This document shows, one piece after another, positions 31,402-42,620 of a stretch of DNA of 64,000 nucleotides. The notes beneath the pieces were generated by a model. That model was not told the DNA's origin, ran no database searches, and saw only the letters and a program-made list of their open reading frames with translations. Made by a program: the position numbers and the translations under genes. This DNA comes from Luidia sarsii (Eukaryota > Echinodermata > Asteroidea > Paxillosida > Luidiidae), in assembly GCA_949987565.1 (NCBI GenBank), contig OX465105.1, forward strand, positions 17,845,159 through 17,909,158. The letters are read 5' to 3'. Numbering within the stretch: the stretch's first letter is position 1; the number at the start of each line of letters is the position of its first letter.

Positions 31402-31635
31402 TGACTGGACCTCTAAATTAACGTACCAGAAGTCTTCCATCAGAGCTATCCAGCCCTTAGATGGCAGTCTTCCCTAATAGTCCACTAGTCTTTACCGGGG
31501 TGGGGGCGCCAGTCAGAAGCAATTCGACTATTAACTTCCGTATTATCTCCAGGGATCTCATCCCCGCTTGCATTCAGATGCAAACAACAAATTGTCGTAA
31601 ATCTGGCTACGGCAGCTCGGGGATCACACCAAATG
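31402..31635 (-). mobile_element. tRNA-related repeat, copy 3
   Basis: Minus strand: shared body starting GTGATCCCCGAGCTGCCGTA, then CTAAGGGCTGGATAGCTC and a degraded B-box region. Same orientation as copies 1 and 2. Confidence 0.7.
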
Positions 31636-31640
31636 GATGC

Positions 31641-32283
31641 AGATAACTAATGAAAGAAGAACGGAGCAAAAGAGATTCCTTAATTAAACCTAGAAGTGGC
31701 AAGCTGATGGGAATTTATGTCCGTCTGTCTCAGCGCGTTAATGGGTGTAGCAATGTCCAATCACTTTGGGGTATTTTCCTTGAAGCGAGTCGCAAGTCAA
31801 GCCAGATCAGTGTGACTCAGAGGGTCTCAGTCCGAGTCACGAGTCAGTCTGCTGTCGCACGTAATTTTGATCTGAAAAGAAAAAAAATTAAATGTCCCCT
31901 CATCGCGCCTGGATCGCATTAGATATTTGAGGGTGTTCGTGCGCCGACTCCGGGTGGAATATGACCGTGCATTAGCCAAATCACACCATGCATCAGCAAA
32001 GCATTCGCACTTAGACTCCGCGGCAAGGAAATCTAATTTCGAAGGTGTGCCGATACGACTCCCTTTGGTGAGCATGATGCCATTAATGACAGGGACCTAA
32101 TTGCACATCTCCACAAACACTTCCAGCGGAGCTGTATACACAAACGTAAGTGGCTGATGCGCTCAAGGCAGACTGCCGTTGGAACATAATAGCTCCCGCT
32201 CCCCACGAACACTTGGTATACACAGCCACGCCTCCATACGCGCAGCGTGGAATCACAGCTCAGAGTCAAGCAGAGATTCACAT
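31641..32283. other. Intergenic, nothing recognised
   Basis: Contains a small GAGTC cluster near 31800-31850. No exon. Confidence 0.4.
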
Positions 32284-32284
32284 G

Positions 32285-32537
32285 TGTGACCCGGCACAAC
32301 GACATGAGGAATATCCCACCAAAACACTTTTTGAGTAAACAACGCCTGGAGTTAAAGTATCTATACAATTCGATTACAAATCAATTTTCTTTTATTTGTA
32401 TTTTCGGAAATTTTAAGTATTAGAGGATAATATATTTTGATATCATTTGAAAGCTAATTGTATACTTTTTCACATCATTAGAAAACCTCAAAATCTCAAA
32501 ATTGGGGTTATTCTTCATTATGCTGTGCCGGGTCACA
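32285..32537. mobile_element. TA-flanked MITE, copy 3
   Basis: TGTGACCCGGCACA and its complement at the ends. Orientation is opposite to copy 1, since the GAGGAATATCCCACC side is at the left. Right flank TA is kept; left flank is TG. Confidence 0.85.
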
Positions 32538-32539
32538 TA

Positions 32540-33106
32540 TAGGCGCACAGTTTAGGGCTTCAGTTTAGGGCTTCAGGGCTTCAGGGGGCAATGAGTGTAA
32601 TATACTCATACCATGGCGTCAGAACCGCACTGGATGACACCCACAACTATAGGTCTAGCACGGCAATAGAACCTAGCCCATTCAATTAGGCCTACGGAAG
32701 ACAGCTTTACTACCAGCGTCTCCCTGAATTGCCCGCGCGATATTAACGACGTGGCAATCTTTGAAATAGATTCAGCACCAGTGATTTCTGTGTACAGAAC
32801 AAATCTTATGGCGACACATTAGTGAAGATACTACAGCTGCATTAATGGGCAATGAGGTACCAGCAGTTTCAATAATGAAATACTACTGTCCTTGGAATAA
32901 TACAAAAAAATACGCTAAGTAAACATACATAGGCCTACGGCTGTTTCTTCCGGACTCACCCGTGTGCATTACCTACAAATGTACAGTCCTAATAGGATTG
33001 TATGCTTGCTTTCGCGATTATGTTTGAAAGAGCAAATTGATCTTTCAAACATAACGGGCGTCTCAAGATGTTTTTTTTATTTCGTTGAAACAACATAACG
33101 CGTTAT
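32540..33106. other. Intergenic, nothing recognised
   Basis: No supported feature. Confidence 0.4.
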
Positions 33107-33109
33107 TTA

Positions 33110-33582
33110 GGCCGTTTTCGAAATTAAGCCTTAGGCTCGGGCTCAGGCTTCGTCTCCGTCTGACGAAACCATGAAAATCCAGGTTGTGGTTTGTTTCCGA
33201 ATTTGAAGGTTTGTTGGCTCGATAGGTACAGGGTATTTCCCCAAGAAACTGGGGACAAACGCTTGTTTTTTAGATGCCTGTGTAGTATTGATACATTTAC
33301 TGTACCTGATGGCCCCAGCGCGGGGTGCACGGCGGGGAATAGGTTGAGTCTCGGGTGGGTAGCCCAGCAGCACGACACAGCGACCAAATAAGAGGTATGT
33401 ACACACTGGTTGAGGTTACTCACAAGACTGCCTTGTGGCTGGCCCACGCCTGGGAGCGCCGGCCAGCCCGACATGCTTGACTGGTTTATTATATAATCAC
33501 TACACCTGTGATATTATAACGAGTAAGAGTAAATAGTACCGAAGCTTAAGCCAGAATCTAAGGCTTCATTTCCAAAACGGCC
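33110..33582. mobile_element. GGCCGTTT-ended MITE, copy B, with a nested insertion
   Basis: Ends GGCCGTTTTCGAAATTAAGC and CATTTCCAAAACGGCC are flanked by TTA on both sides (33107-33109, 33583-33585). Compared with 39128-39368 (about 240 bases) this copy holds roughly 230 extra bases at about 33275-33505. The insert has mirrored ends GTGTAGT / ACTACAC, so it is itself likely a small transposon nested in the element. Confidence 0.8.
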
Positions 33583-33585
33583 TTA

Positions 33586-33985
33586 CATTTAAAAATGTGT
33601 GCGCCTAACAAAAAATCACATTCACAATACACGTTGACCGTTGTCGACTGATTTGTGGAGGCACACGTCATGTCAGCGCTGTGCTTTTCTTGAAGGAGGC
33701 TTTAAGGTCTTTTTTCAGATCGGGGTGAATATTTTTTTTCTGTCGATACGATGCTGCGGAGGCGTTGGCCTTGAAAAGGAAGGAGCCGTTCTTCAGTGAC
33801 AGCCACACGGTGTTTTGTTAAAGGTCAACTGCAGCGCATTTTGGAATTCGTTTGTAAGATTTCAAATGATACTATGGTATTAATTAGCTTAAAATGGTAT
33901 TAATTTAAAAAAAAGAGACTTTTAATAAGCCCGAAGCACAAACATGATGCTTGATCTGGGATTATAATGTAGCAATGAACATAAT
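33586..33985. other. Intergenic, nothing recognised
   Basis: No supported feature. Confidence 0.4.
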
Positions 33986-33987
33986 TA

Positions 33988-34242
33988 TGTGACCCGGCAC
34001 AACGACATGACGAATATCCCACCAAAACACTTTTTGAGTAAACAACGCCTGAAGTTAAAGTATCCTCACAATTCGATTACAAATCAATTTTCTTTCTTTT
34101 TTGTATTTTCGGACATTTTAAGTATTAGAGGATATTATATTTTGATATCATTTGAAAGCTAATGGTATACTCTTTCACATCATTAGAAAACCTCAAATTC
34201 TCAAAAGTGGGGTTATTCCTCATTATGCTGTGCCGGGTCACA
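33988..34242. mobile_element. TA-flanked MITE, copy 4
   Basis: TGTGACCCGGCACA and TGTGCCGGGTCACA with TA at 33986-33987 and 34243-34244. Almost identical to copy 3. Confidence 0.88.
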
Positions 34243-34244
34243 TA

Positions 34245-34898
34245 TTTAATGCCAAATCAGGATTTTCTAGTTTAGGCCTATAGACTTCAGTTGACCTTTA
34301 ATAATGGGTCATTCTCAAAGCTCGCTACAACAATCGGAAATAATAAATGCTTGTGAAATAAATCAATAACAGTAGACTTCGTGTACAATCAAATCAAAGC
34401 TGCACGTCTGTGTGGCTTCTGTCATGCGACATGCACTCTTGTGCTAGGCTAAAATAAGTCTTTGTTTAAAACAGCACCGGCACCGGTACCCCGAATTCGG
34501 AGGTCCCGTCGTGTAGCGATTCGAAGTCACTCTTGATATTGCCAAGGGTGGCAGAAGGTTCGAAAGGAGTCACGACGAACGGACGCTAGGTAAATGTGTA
34601 CTATAGAGATGGTTGCAATCGCCCGACCCCGACATCCGGTGATCTGATGCATCGAGTGAACGATCCGGTTACTATACCGTACCGCCTCTAAAAGTCCATC
34701 CAAGATTGGGGCGAGTCTTCACGGTGTCGATCGCGTAAAAAAAACAACCGCAAAGATCACAACGCTGCGTGCCAAACGCGTGCGGAAGTATAGTGGAGCA
34801 AGCCAACGCACCGCAGTGAGGCACTTGTCAATTATTGGTTTCAACTTGCTTATTGCTATTTGCAGTAGCTGAACTCTTATCACGTCGAGGTCAGTGCA
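34245..34898. other. Intergenic, nothing recognised
   Basis: No supported exon or repeat. Confidence 0.4.
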
Positions 34899-35584
34899 TT
34901 AACCCTGCGAAGAGCGAGTTTGTCACGCATTTAATGTGACAAGAATCATGTGATTTCATCGTTCTACGATATGCGGTGCCTCGCCCAAACAAGCTGACTT
35001 ATCCTAATTTTCATAGACGCTACTTTTAGAGGGGGTATACCAGTCATGGGGTCGTGCCTTACGACACCCTGCGGTGACTGAAACTGGGCGGGGCTTACCC
35101 CCGTCTCATAGGTTTATGTACACAGTTTTTGCCCCATATGTTTATGCACAAAGTTGGTGCTCCTTATACGTTTGGATTGGGAAAACACTGGCCGGCCGTG
35201 GGGATTTCAGTTGTTATTAGTGGCTTTGTTGTCTTTATTTGAAAACATTGATGACAGGAAACAAATCGAGTACATATGTAAACAGAATCGAGGGAACGAT
35301 GCTTGCAATGGAACATTGTTGGAAGTGAAGACTTCTTAGACTTCGAATTCCATATGCATGTGGGAATCATAGACATATAGTTTGCCCCTCTTTGTTACCA
35401 AGGCAGAGGAATAAATTTCACCAGCGTTTTTCCCAATCTTTTTTCCTTTTTATTTTTTTATTTTCCTTTTTATTGATGTATTGGATGTGACTTTTTTACA
35501 AATATAAATTTGTCGCAATTTTGTGACAATCTAGATCGCAGGCGGGTATGTACCAAAACACAGACTAACTCTTCGCAGGGTTAA
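34899..35584. mobile_element. piggyBac-like element A (non-autonomous), complete copy
   Basis: Starts TTAACCCTGCGAAGAG and ends CTCTTCGCAGGGTTAA: a 16-base terminal match including the TTAA target site, with CCC at each terminus, as in piggyBac elements. Body about 678 bases, no transposase frame. A reverse-oriented copy occupies about 45410-45891. It lies about 560 bases upstream of GPCR2. Confidence 0.8.
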
Positions 35585-36147
35585 TTTGATCACCGACCGA
35601 ATCGATCGCATTAATGGCATCGAGGATATACACTCAGGAGGTAAACCTTGCTTTCTGAGACTCCCTTCGCGGCAATCGCAAGCACTCATGAAGACTGTAT
35701 CCGTCACTTCAATTACGAGCTTTGGTGTATCAACAAGGAGGTTAAAGGAAATCTCGACGATTGTCTACCTACAACAAAACCCATACCGTGTCGCCTGGGA
35801 AAAGACTGTAATGTGCTCTTTTTGAAACTAAGTGATTTGGTCAAACGATATCATTTGTTGTATTAACTCCTTGTTTTCAACCCTCTTAACGCAAACAGAT
35901 TCACTGACCTTCGAGAAGGACTTCGAAACGGATCGGCCAAGAAATCATCACACGAGTCGAGAAAACTCTCGCCAGACCGACTCCAATGTTAGGACCGTTT
36001 GACACTTGCAACGGCCAAAACAACCCCCAAGGATTCAACTCAGTGAATCTTTGGACTAGTGTGTGCTGATTTGCTAAGAAACCAAGTAGAAAGAAGCCCC
36101 TTTTCTTGAACTTTAAATCGTAAAGAATAAATTACATATTTCCCACC
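35585..36147. other. Immediate upstream region of GPCR2
   Basis: No exon recognised. Likely holds the promoter or 5' UTR of GPCR2. TTTCCCACC immediately before the ATG gives a good Kozak context. Confidence 0.4.
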
Positions 36148-37263
36148 ATGGGATCGGGCATTACATCGGGTGAGTGCAGTGACCAGGACACTGTTAACAT
36201 CAGTCAGGAGACTGTCTCAGAGTGGACCTACTCTCCACTTGACGTCAAGATGGTCACGATTTTCCTGCCAAGTATTTGGTGTTTTGGGTTGATCACCAAC
36301 TTTTCGTTTCTGTTCGTACTCTACCGCGTGCCCAAAATGAGATCGGAGACCAACATCTACTTGGGCTTCTTAGCGTTCTCCGATATTATCTATTTGAGTT
36401 CGTCAGCATCGGTCCACATGTGGAGATACTTCGTGTCGCCAGTCCCATTTCACTATCCATTTGCCAGCACAGTCGAATGTGCGATCGCTTTCATTAGTAG
36501 GAACTTTACCTATTTCACAGGGATTGCACTGATAACTATGGTCTCGTACGAGAGGTATCTCGCCCTGTGCCACCCCATCAAGCATTTCGAGATGCGCGGT
36601 CAGAGAAAGACGTTTCGAGCCGTTGCCATCTGCTGGCTTGTTGGACTGGGGATAGCTCTCACGTTACTACCATACGGTACCAAGAGTAAGTGGTCTTGTC
36701 TCCAATGGCCTAATTCCAGCGACTACGATGAACTGCCGTCAGCTTACTCCTACTGTGACGTCATCGGGCCCTGGGTGCCATACTACGCTATACCGCTTGA
36801 CAACATTCCCTGGCTCGCAGCAATGGTCTTCAACATTTACACTTACGCAAAGATCATACAAGCGCTGAACAATCTCAAAAATATGACGGGGAAAAAGGCG
36901 AATCCCGCACGGTGGAGAATTCGCAACCAAGTGGCCAAAATGCTGATGGTCAACAGTGTCGTGTTCTTCGTGTGCCAGGTTCCGTACAGCGTCGTGTTTC
37001 TCACCGACTGGGTGTGCCTGATCGCCCGGGTGCCCAATCCGCTCTTCACTGCGCTGGGCGAGGGAGCCCAGCTCATCGCCAGAATCCCCTTCTACTTCAA
37101 CTCGTCCGTCAACCCGCTCATCTACAACGCCATGAGCTCGCAGCATCGGGCGGCCTTTGTACGGGCCTTTGGCATACCGGTTCGAAAGCTCGATCGGCCC
37201 TGTACGGCCATGTCCGTGATAGAGACCAGTCCGGGTCGGACAAACGACTCTACCTGCATTTGA
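36148..37263 (+). CDS. GPCR2: rhodopsin-class receptor, intronless, 371 aa
   Basis: Paralogue of GPCR1 with the same N-terminus (through WTYSPLDVKMV) and all class A landmarks: ITNFSFLFVL in TM1, LAFSD in TM2, TM3 Cys (VECAIA), SYERYLALCHP, ECL2 WSCLQWPNSS, TM6 FFVCQVPY, TM7 NPLIYN. It has unique residues where the copies vary: ECL1 and TM3 (PVPFHYPFASTVECAIAFIS, NFTYF with its own N-glycosylation signal), ICL2 (KHFEMRGQRKTFRA) and ICL3 (NNLKNMTGKKANPARWR). TM6-TM7 equals GPCR3/4 rather than GPCR1. The tail is short and ends STCI, again a class I PDZ-type terminus. ATG context CCCACCATGG is optimal. Ligand unknown. Confidence 0.93.
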   Translation: MGSGITSGECSDQDTVNISQETVSEWTYSPLDVKMVTIFLPSIWCFGLITNFSFLFVLYRVPKMRSETNIYLGFLAFSDIIYLSSSASVHMWRYFVSPVPFHYPFASTVECAIAFISRNFTYFTGIALITMVSYERYLALCHPIKHFEMRGQRKTFRAVAICWLVGLGIALTLLPYGTKSKWSCLQWPNSSDYDELPSAYSYCDVIGPWVPYYAIPLDNIPWLAAMVFNIYTYAKIIQALNNLKNMTGKKANPARWRIRNQVAKMLMVNSVVFFVCQVPYSVVFLTDWVCLIARVPNPLFTALGEGAQLIARIPFYFNSSVNPLIYNAMSSQHRAAFVRAFGIPVRKLDRPCTAMSVIETSPGRTNDSTCI

Positions 37264-37318
37264 ACATCGTCGGTGACGTCCACCCTTCCGACTGTGTGGA
37301 ACTATTTTAAATAGCCTT

Positions 37319-37445
37319 TCCCAAAAGTTAGAGGGCCTGACGTTTCGATCCTAGCAGGTCCGTTCTCTAAACCTTTTCAGAAAGGTCCTGCTATGATCGA
37401 AACATCAGACCCTTTAACTTTAGAGATTTATGTATTGCAGGTCAT
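37319..37445. mobile_element. Penelope-type terminal sequence pair with hammerhead-like motifs
   Basis: A minus-strand motif (about 37334-37361) and a plus-strand motif (about 37375-37411) face each other. Each can be read as stem GGTCC, loop TGCTA, stem GGATC, then GAAAC and GTC or ATC, the stem II plus catalytic GAAA part of a hammerhead ribozyme. The same sequence follows the Penelope-like GIY-YIG fragment at 61900-62215, which ties it to that retroelement class. It is just downstream of GPCR2. Confidence 0.55.
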
Positions 37446-37597
37446 TTTAGTAAGTGAGCCTATAGGTCTATTATAACTTGTTTCAAGGGAAAACAAGAGA
37501 AAGTAGCAGAATCATATTCCTATGTATCATATATTTAGCAAAGGAAAGGAAACGATAATTTGCAAAAAAAGGGGGGGAAAAAAGCTTAAAGAGCATA

Positions 37598-37815
37598 AAT
37601 AACTTTACTGGAATTTGAACCCCAAATCTGTTTGAAGGTACCCATCCCTTACCACCTGATGACCTATCCAGCCCAGATAGTAAATGATAATTTCAGGGCT
37701 TGGAGCGCCAATCAGATAACAAAAAGAACTGCCGAATGAACCTCCAGGGATCGCACACGTCTTAATTTCATTCAGATGCAAACAACTAATCTGCTAACAT
37801 GGTTAAAGCAGTTCG
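37598..37815 (-). mobile_element. tRNA-related repeat, copy 4
   Basis: Minus strand: GATTCCCGAACTGC body start, GGATAGGTCATCAGGTGG A-box region and GGGTTCAAATTCC B-box region. More diverged than copies 1 and 3. Confidence 0.6.
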
Positions 37816-37939
37816 GGAATCGCACGAAGACGAAGGGTTCTGTCTTCTTACTAAGGACATACATCCGTAGAAGGCCTCTTGGTGGCGCACTTTACATAGG
37901 GCACACTCCAGCCATATACATCATAAGACGACCACCCCC

Positions 37940-38060
37940 TTACAAGGCCCCGACGTTTCGATCGTAGAAGGGCCTTAAATTGTCAAAGATTGGGTCTGCT
38001 TTTTGAGAAAAGGCATACTCTTTCCATGAACAAAACGTCAGGCCCTCTAACTCAACGTGA
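37940..38060. mobile_element. Degenerate Penelope-type terminal pair
   Basis: CGACGTTTCGATCGTAGAAGG on the left and AACGTCAGGCCCTCTAACT on the right reproduce the ends of the 37319-37445 pair with mutations and a spacer. Confidence 0.45.
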
Positions 38061-38744
38061 TTTGCATTTTGTTCATTAATTTTAAGTCAGAACGAGGATT
38101 TTTACCTATTTACATAAATACTCCTAATATATCTTGTTGGATAGATTATTTGCACGGCTCAATTATTTAGGGAATAGTCTGGCACCTGGCCTATCGGTCC
38201 CACATCATTATCACTTGCCTACATTATTACCACTCTCCCGAAAAGTCTCAACCTTTGTTCGTGTTCTAATGTGTAAACGGTGACAGGGTAATGATACACT
38301 GTTCAGATTTCAATGCACGGTACGAAATTCTATGATGGTTAATTCACCCAATTGACTCAGCACATATTTCAGTTTTCTACTTTGGTTGAAAATATGTTCC
38401 ATGATCGAGACTCTCAAAGGAACAATGTGTATCATTTCGATATTTTTAGACCAGTTCGAATGTAATAATCCTAGTAAGAATAAAATAAGGTTCTATTTAT
38501 GAGATGATAATAATAGCGATTCGATGTGGAATTATTTTTTTTGCGTATAGTGTTGCCATGTGCGTATAAGCCTGAACTAACGCACCCGAGACTATAAATT
38601 ATAGTTTACAATTCATCGTCGCAAATGCCACCTGAGTAAGGCATCGCACGTGTTTTCGCGTGTGCGAGCATTGGGAACTTTGGTACATCCGGCCGGCTAT
38701 GTGAATAGATGTGTCATATATATAACATCATGTTTGTGTCGAGG
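38061..38744. other. Intergenic, nothing recognised
   Basis: AT-rich, no supported feature. Confidence 0.4.
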
Positions 38745-39010
38745 ACAATGTAATTCAATGAGGTTTTGCTCTTGCAAAACACCGAGTGCTCAGTGCTTTG
38801 CCCGGTGCCCGTTAAAACTATTTCATGCAGTTTGGGCGGGATTCGAACCCGCGACTCCCGAATTAAGACGTCCGTACTAGAATTCGGGAGTCACGGGTTC
38901 GAATCCCGCCCGAGCTGCCTGAAATAGTTTTAACATCTTTTTAACAGGCACCGGGCAAAGCATTGAGCACTCAGTGTTCATCACGTCGACCAATGGCAAA
39001 TTCTCATTGA
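38745..39010. repeat. Large inverted repeat with a tRNA 3'-half in each arm
   Basis: Arms of about 130 bases meet near 38880. Each arm, read toward the outside, carries GGGAGTC(A/G)CGGGTTCGAATCC with a perfect B box GGGTTCGAATCCC, then a stretch ending in AGTTTTAAC and the sequence CACCGGGCAAAGCA or its complement. No A box or complete cloverleaf exists, so neither arm encodes a tRNA. It looks like a foldback of a tRNA-derived element. Confidence 0.8.
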
Positions 39011-39127
39011 ATTAAATAGATGTGCATGTACATTTCAGAGGGGTTCTGATTCATTTATATTAATGACGTCAGATAAATGATGTGCGCCTGTTCAGCCTAG
39101 TCCTAGTCGTAGTTCCGGGTAGACTAT

Positions 39128-39368
39128 GGCCGTTTTCGAAATGAAGGCTTAGGCTCGGGCTTAGGCTTCGGTCATATTGCTCTTACTCGTTATAATATCA
39201 CAGGCATCTAATAACAAGCGTTTGGCCCCAGTTTCTTGGGAAATACGCTGTACCTATCAAGCCAACAAACTTTCAAATTCGGAAACAAACCACAACCTGG
39301 ATTGTCAGGTTTTGTCAGACGGAAACGAAGCCTGAGCCCGAGCCTAAGCCTTCATTTTGAAAACGGCC
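39128..39368. mobile_element. GGCCGTTT-ended MITE, copy C
   Basis: Ends GGCCGTTTTCGAAATGAAGG and CATTTTGAAAACGGCC with reiterated GGCTTAGGCTCGGGCTTAGG inside. Flanks TAT and CAT are a probable mutated 3-base duplication. A complete 241-base copy without the insertion seen at 33110. Confidence 0.8.
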
Positions 39369-39369
39369 C

Positions 39370-40374
39370 ATGACTCGTGACTCGGACTCGAATAATAATC
39401 GAGTCTCATTTTCCATGATTCGGACTCAAAGACTCGGCCTTTGTGAGTGGGGACTTGGGACTCAGGACTCGACTCGGTGAGTTGAGACTCGACTCGATTA
39501 CTCAGGACTCGACTCGTTGACTCATTCTCGAAAGATCTGACTCTGGCTTGAACTCGTACTCGATACCTTGTCCGGTGTCTCCCAAAGCTCGGGGTTCGAT
39601 TGGACTGCTCTGGCTATAGTGGCTGGAGTCCGCACACGGTTCTATTGCAATGAGAAATACAGGCACCCTCATGCATACCAGGCTAGTATCAGACCCAAAG
39701 ATGACTCCGAACTTACATTACATAATGTCATGTAAGGTAAATGGTTTGACGAGAGAGGGCCAGTTGTTGATACCGATTTGCTTAAATGTAAGTATTTAAA
39801 ATCTGGGTTCTTCCTGGCAATCATCAATCAATCTTCGAAATGCTGAATACGAACGCGGACTTTGGAGGTTGGTTTTCGGATTTAGGGCTTCCTAAGGGCG
39901 TTAGAAATGCACTCAATCCGACAGTGTAAGAACGCAAAATGTCGAATAAAGGGCGAAGCCCATCACGAGTGCTTTAGGCTGCAAAACGTTAGTCAATTAA
40001 GTGACGGTTCGGCAGCTGCGTCCATTTGCTAGCGAGCGTCTAAATTTTATTTTTTTATCAGTTCGTCGGGAAATGCAGAAAGAAAAACCGTTCCAGACAT
40101 TTCCGGTCATGATGTGCTTGTGATGTGCTCTCAAAAATGTTCAGAGCTCACTCACAGAGCTGTCCAAGCGTAAAAAAAAATGCTAAGCCTGACAAATCCG
40201 CCAAGCGAGAAAATTAACGAGACTGGCGGACCATTGTTTTCTCCCTAATGCTTATAGCGTTTGCCATATATTCATAATATCGGGAGCTTGGTGTCAAATA
40301 CACAGCGTGGGACCTGGGCTGGCAGCCTGACTCTATCACCGACAAGGCATTTTTTTTTCTGTCGGGGCGATCAG
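39370..40374. other. Spacer with GACTCG/GAGTC cluster
   Basis: 39370-39520 is rich in GACTCGGACTCG/GACTCAGGACTCG repeats. From 39560 to 40374 nothing is recognised. Confidence 0.5.
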
Positions 40375-40380
40375 GCACAC

Positions 40381-40776
40381 CCATAGAGCTCTATAAATAA
40401 ACTAGAGTGCGCACTCCACTATCAACGCGCGGTACGAACGTGTGCCGACATGAACGCGCATCCGCCATTACCAAAGAGGGCAACTTCAGGTCGAAGTGCC
40501 CGGATGTCAGTAGCAATCGCGCGTAACATGAATGGGGAAAGGTATAGCCGAAAACTAAAATGTTATAGAAATGTTTTTTAGTAATGAAAGGAAAGGCCAT
40601 CAATACCTCAAGGAATTGGCAAATTTAATGTCCTACTTTCCTTTGTAAAAATTGGGATTAGTTAGCCCCATAGAGATCCATGCATTTTCACCTCTTTGGT
40701 AACGGCGTCGCAGTCACCTTGTCGGCACGCGTCACGCGATGAGTGCGCACTCTAGTTTATTTATAGAGCTCTATGG
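40381..40776. mobile_element. Inverted-repeat element with GCACAC flanks
   Basis: Termini CCATAGAGCTCTATAAATAA continuing ACTAGAGTGCGCACTC, matched at the right in reverse complement, flanked on both sides by GCACAC (40375-40380, 40777-40782). No coding content. The superfamily is not assigned. Confidence 0.8.
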
Positions 40777-40933
40777 GCACACCCCGTCAGTGAGAATCGA
40801 GCCATGAAATTGGGCCCAGATTTCTAGTCCAGACGCCCTGACATGCACTTGACCACCGAGCACGTCATGGTCGCGTGGCGGATTCGAATCTGTATTATAG
40901 CGGCGGGTACAATCCACTATAAGCGTCAGTATA

Positions 40934-41181
40934 TGTGACCCGGCACATCAAAATGAAGAATAACCCCACTTTTGAGATTTTGAGATTTTCTAATGATGTG
41001 AAAGAGTGTACCATTAGCTTTCAAATGATATCAAAATTTCCTCCAATACATTAACTTTCCGAAAATACAAAAAAAAGAAAAAAAGATTTTTAATCGAATA
41101 GAGAAGTACTTTGACTTTAGGCGTTGTTTACTCGAAAAATGTTTGGGTGGGATATTCCTCATGTCGGTATGCCGGGTCACA
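40934..41181. mobile_element. TA-flanked MITE, copy 5
   Basis: TGTGACCCGGCACA at left (interior AATGAAGAATAACCCC), GCCGGGTCACA at right, TA on both sides. Same orientation as copy 1. Confidence 0.85.
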
Positions 41182-41184
41182 TAT

Positions 41185-42180
41185 GGCTTTGCGTCACGGA
41201 GAATGTAACTCAATGTAACTCCTACTTGACATAATTGTAATTAGCACTGCATGCTCAGTGCTTTGACCGATTCACAGCCAGTATGTGTTTTTATGTAAAA
41301 TGGTTGCTGTGATTTGGTTAATCACGTGCACACTCGGTTGAAGGTTTTCTGGAGTTTTCAAAAGATTGTTCGGAATAGGACTAGAATGCTGAGAATGTTC
41401 TGAACAACTGATACGGGTTCAAATGAATCGATGATTTCAGGTCTTGGAAGGTCGAAAAACACTAGATTTCCAAGATTATTCCACGCTGTTTTTTTTATCT
41501 TTTCTTGACATATTCTTCAACAAAACTGAACGGTATCTTAGGAACAACGGTAAGGTCCCTTGAATTTTCTGTCGACTTGGAAATCTAGCGCCCTTAGCCT
41601 CGTTTTCGGCTCACTGCATACAATATGCATATTTTTTTTAAAGGCCTACACGTCGTTCATCAACGCGTCAAAGTATCTCGTATTGAATATTCACGACATT
41701 GTGTCAAAGTTCGTCTATCTACGGGAGAGTTGACGCATTGAAATCAAGCCTTTCAGGCTAGGTCCGGAACCATCGGCTATGGCTGGTAACGATGTTAGCC
41801 GCTAGTTGCCGCAGGCCACCGGTACATCTGCAGCTAAATCTACGTAGACTCGTGCGTTATTTCCAGTCGAACCTTGAGTACCAATGTTAGCGCAAATTCG
41901 CCCCGGACCTAGGCAGGCAACCCGCACGGGTGTCTTTTCTGAGAGTACAAGACAGGGGTCAACAGAAATCGGGTTTTAATAATGTCCTTGTTTTATGGCC
42001 AGACACGCCGATTGGACCGCGCGGGTGTCCATCGTCGACAACAACGAGACAGCCTTGAGTGCATGCGTTCTGTTTCCCATTAGGAATATCCATTGCGAGC
42101 GTGCACGAGACTATAATGGGCCATTTACCTCTGGTCGGCGGGCCCATACCCACCTTCAAGGTTAATGTTATGGGCCTTCT
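41185..42180. other. Intergenic, nothing recognised
   Basis: No supported exon or bounded repeat. Confidence 0.4.
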
Positions 42181-42184
42181 ACCT

Positions 42185-42620
42185 AGAGCGAGAGATACAG
42201 ACTGAGACAGAGACACAGAGAGGGGAGACAGGATAGGCGGAGAGAGAGAGAGGGGAGTGGGAGATAGAGAGAGAGAGATAGACAGAGAGAGGGTGAGGGG
42301 AGAGAGGGGAGAGGACGAGACGGAGATGTAGAACAAAAAGAGAAAGACGGAAAAAGAGTAGTAGAGACAGAGAGAGGGAGAGGAGAGGGGAGCCTGGGGG
42401 AGAGGGGAGAGGGGAGAGGGGAGAGGGGAGAGGGGAGAGGGGAGAAGGGAGAGGGAAGAGGGGAGTGGGAAGAGGGGAGTGGGGAGAGGGGAGGGGGGAG
42501 GGGAAAGACGGAGTGGGAGATAGAGAGAGATAGAGAGAGAGAGCCAAACAGATAGATAGCGGAGAGAGGGGGCAGAGGGAGAGACAATGAGAAAGTGAGG
42601 GGGAAAGACGGTGAAAGAGA
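42185..42620. repeat. Purine (GAGAGGGGAGA) tract
   Basis: About 430 bases of GAGA/GGGGAGA repeats, including a near-perfect (GAGAGGG)n run at about 42395-42450. Minus-strand Ser/Leu/Pro frames over it are artefacts. Confidence 0.92.

Noticed and set aside
38830..38920. tRNA gene with GGTTCGAATCC
   Set aside because: Only the 3' half is present, duplicated head-to-head. There is no A box or anticodon arm.
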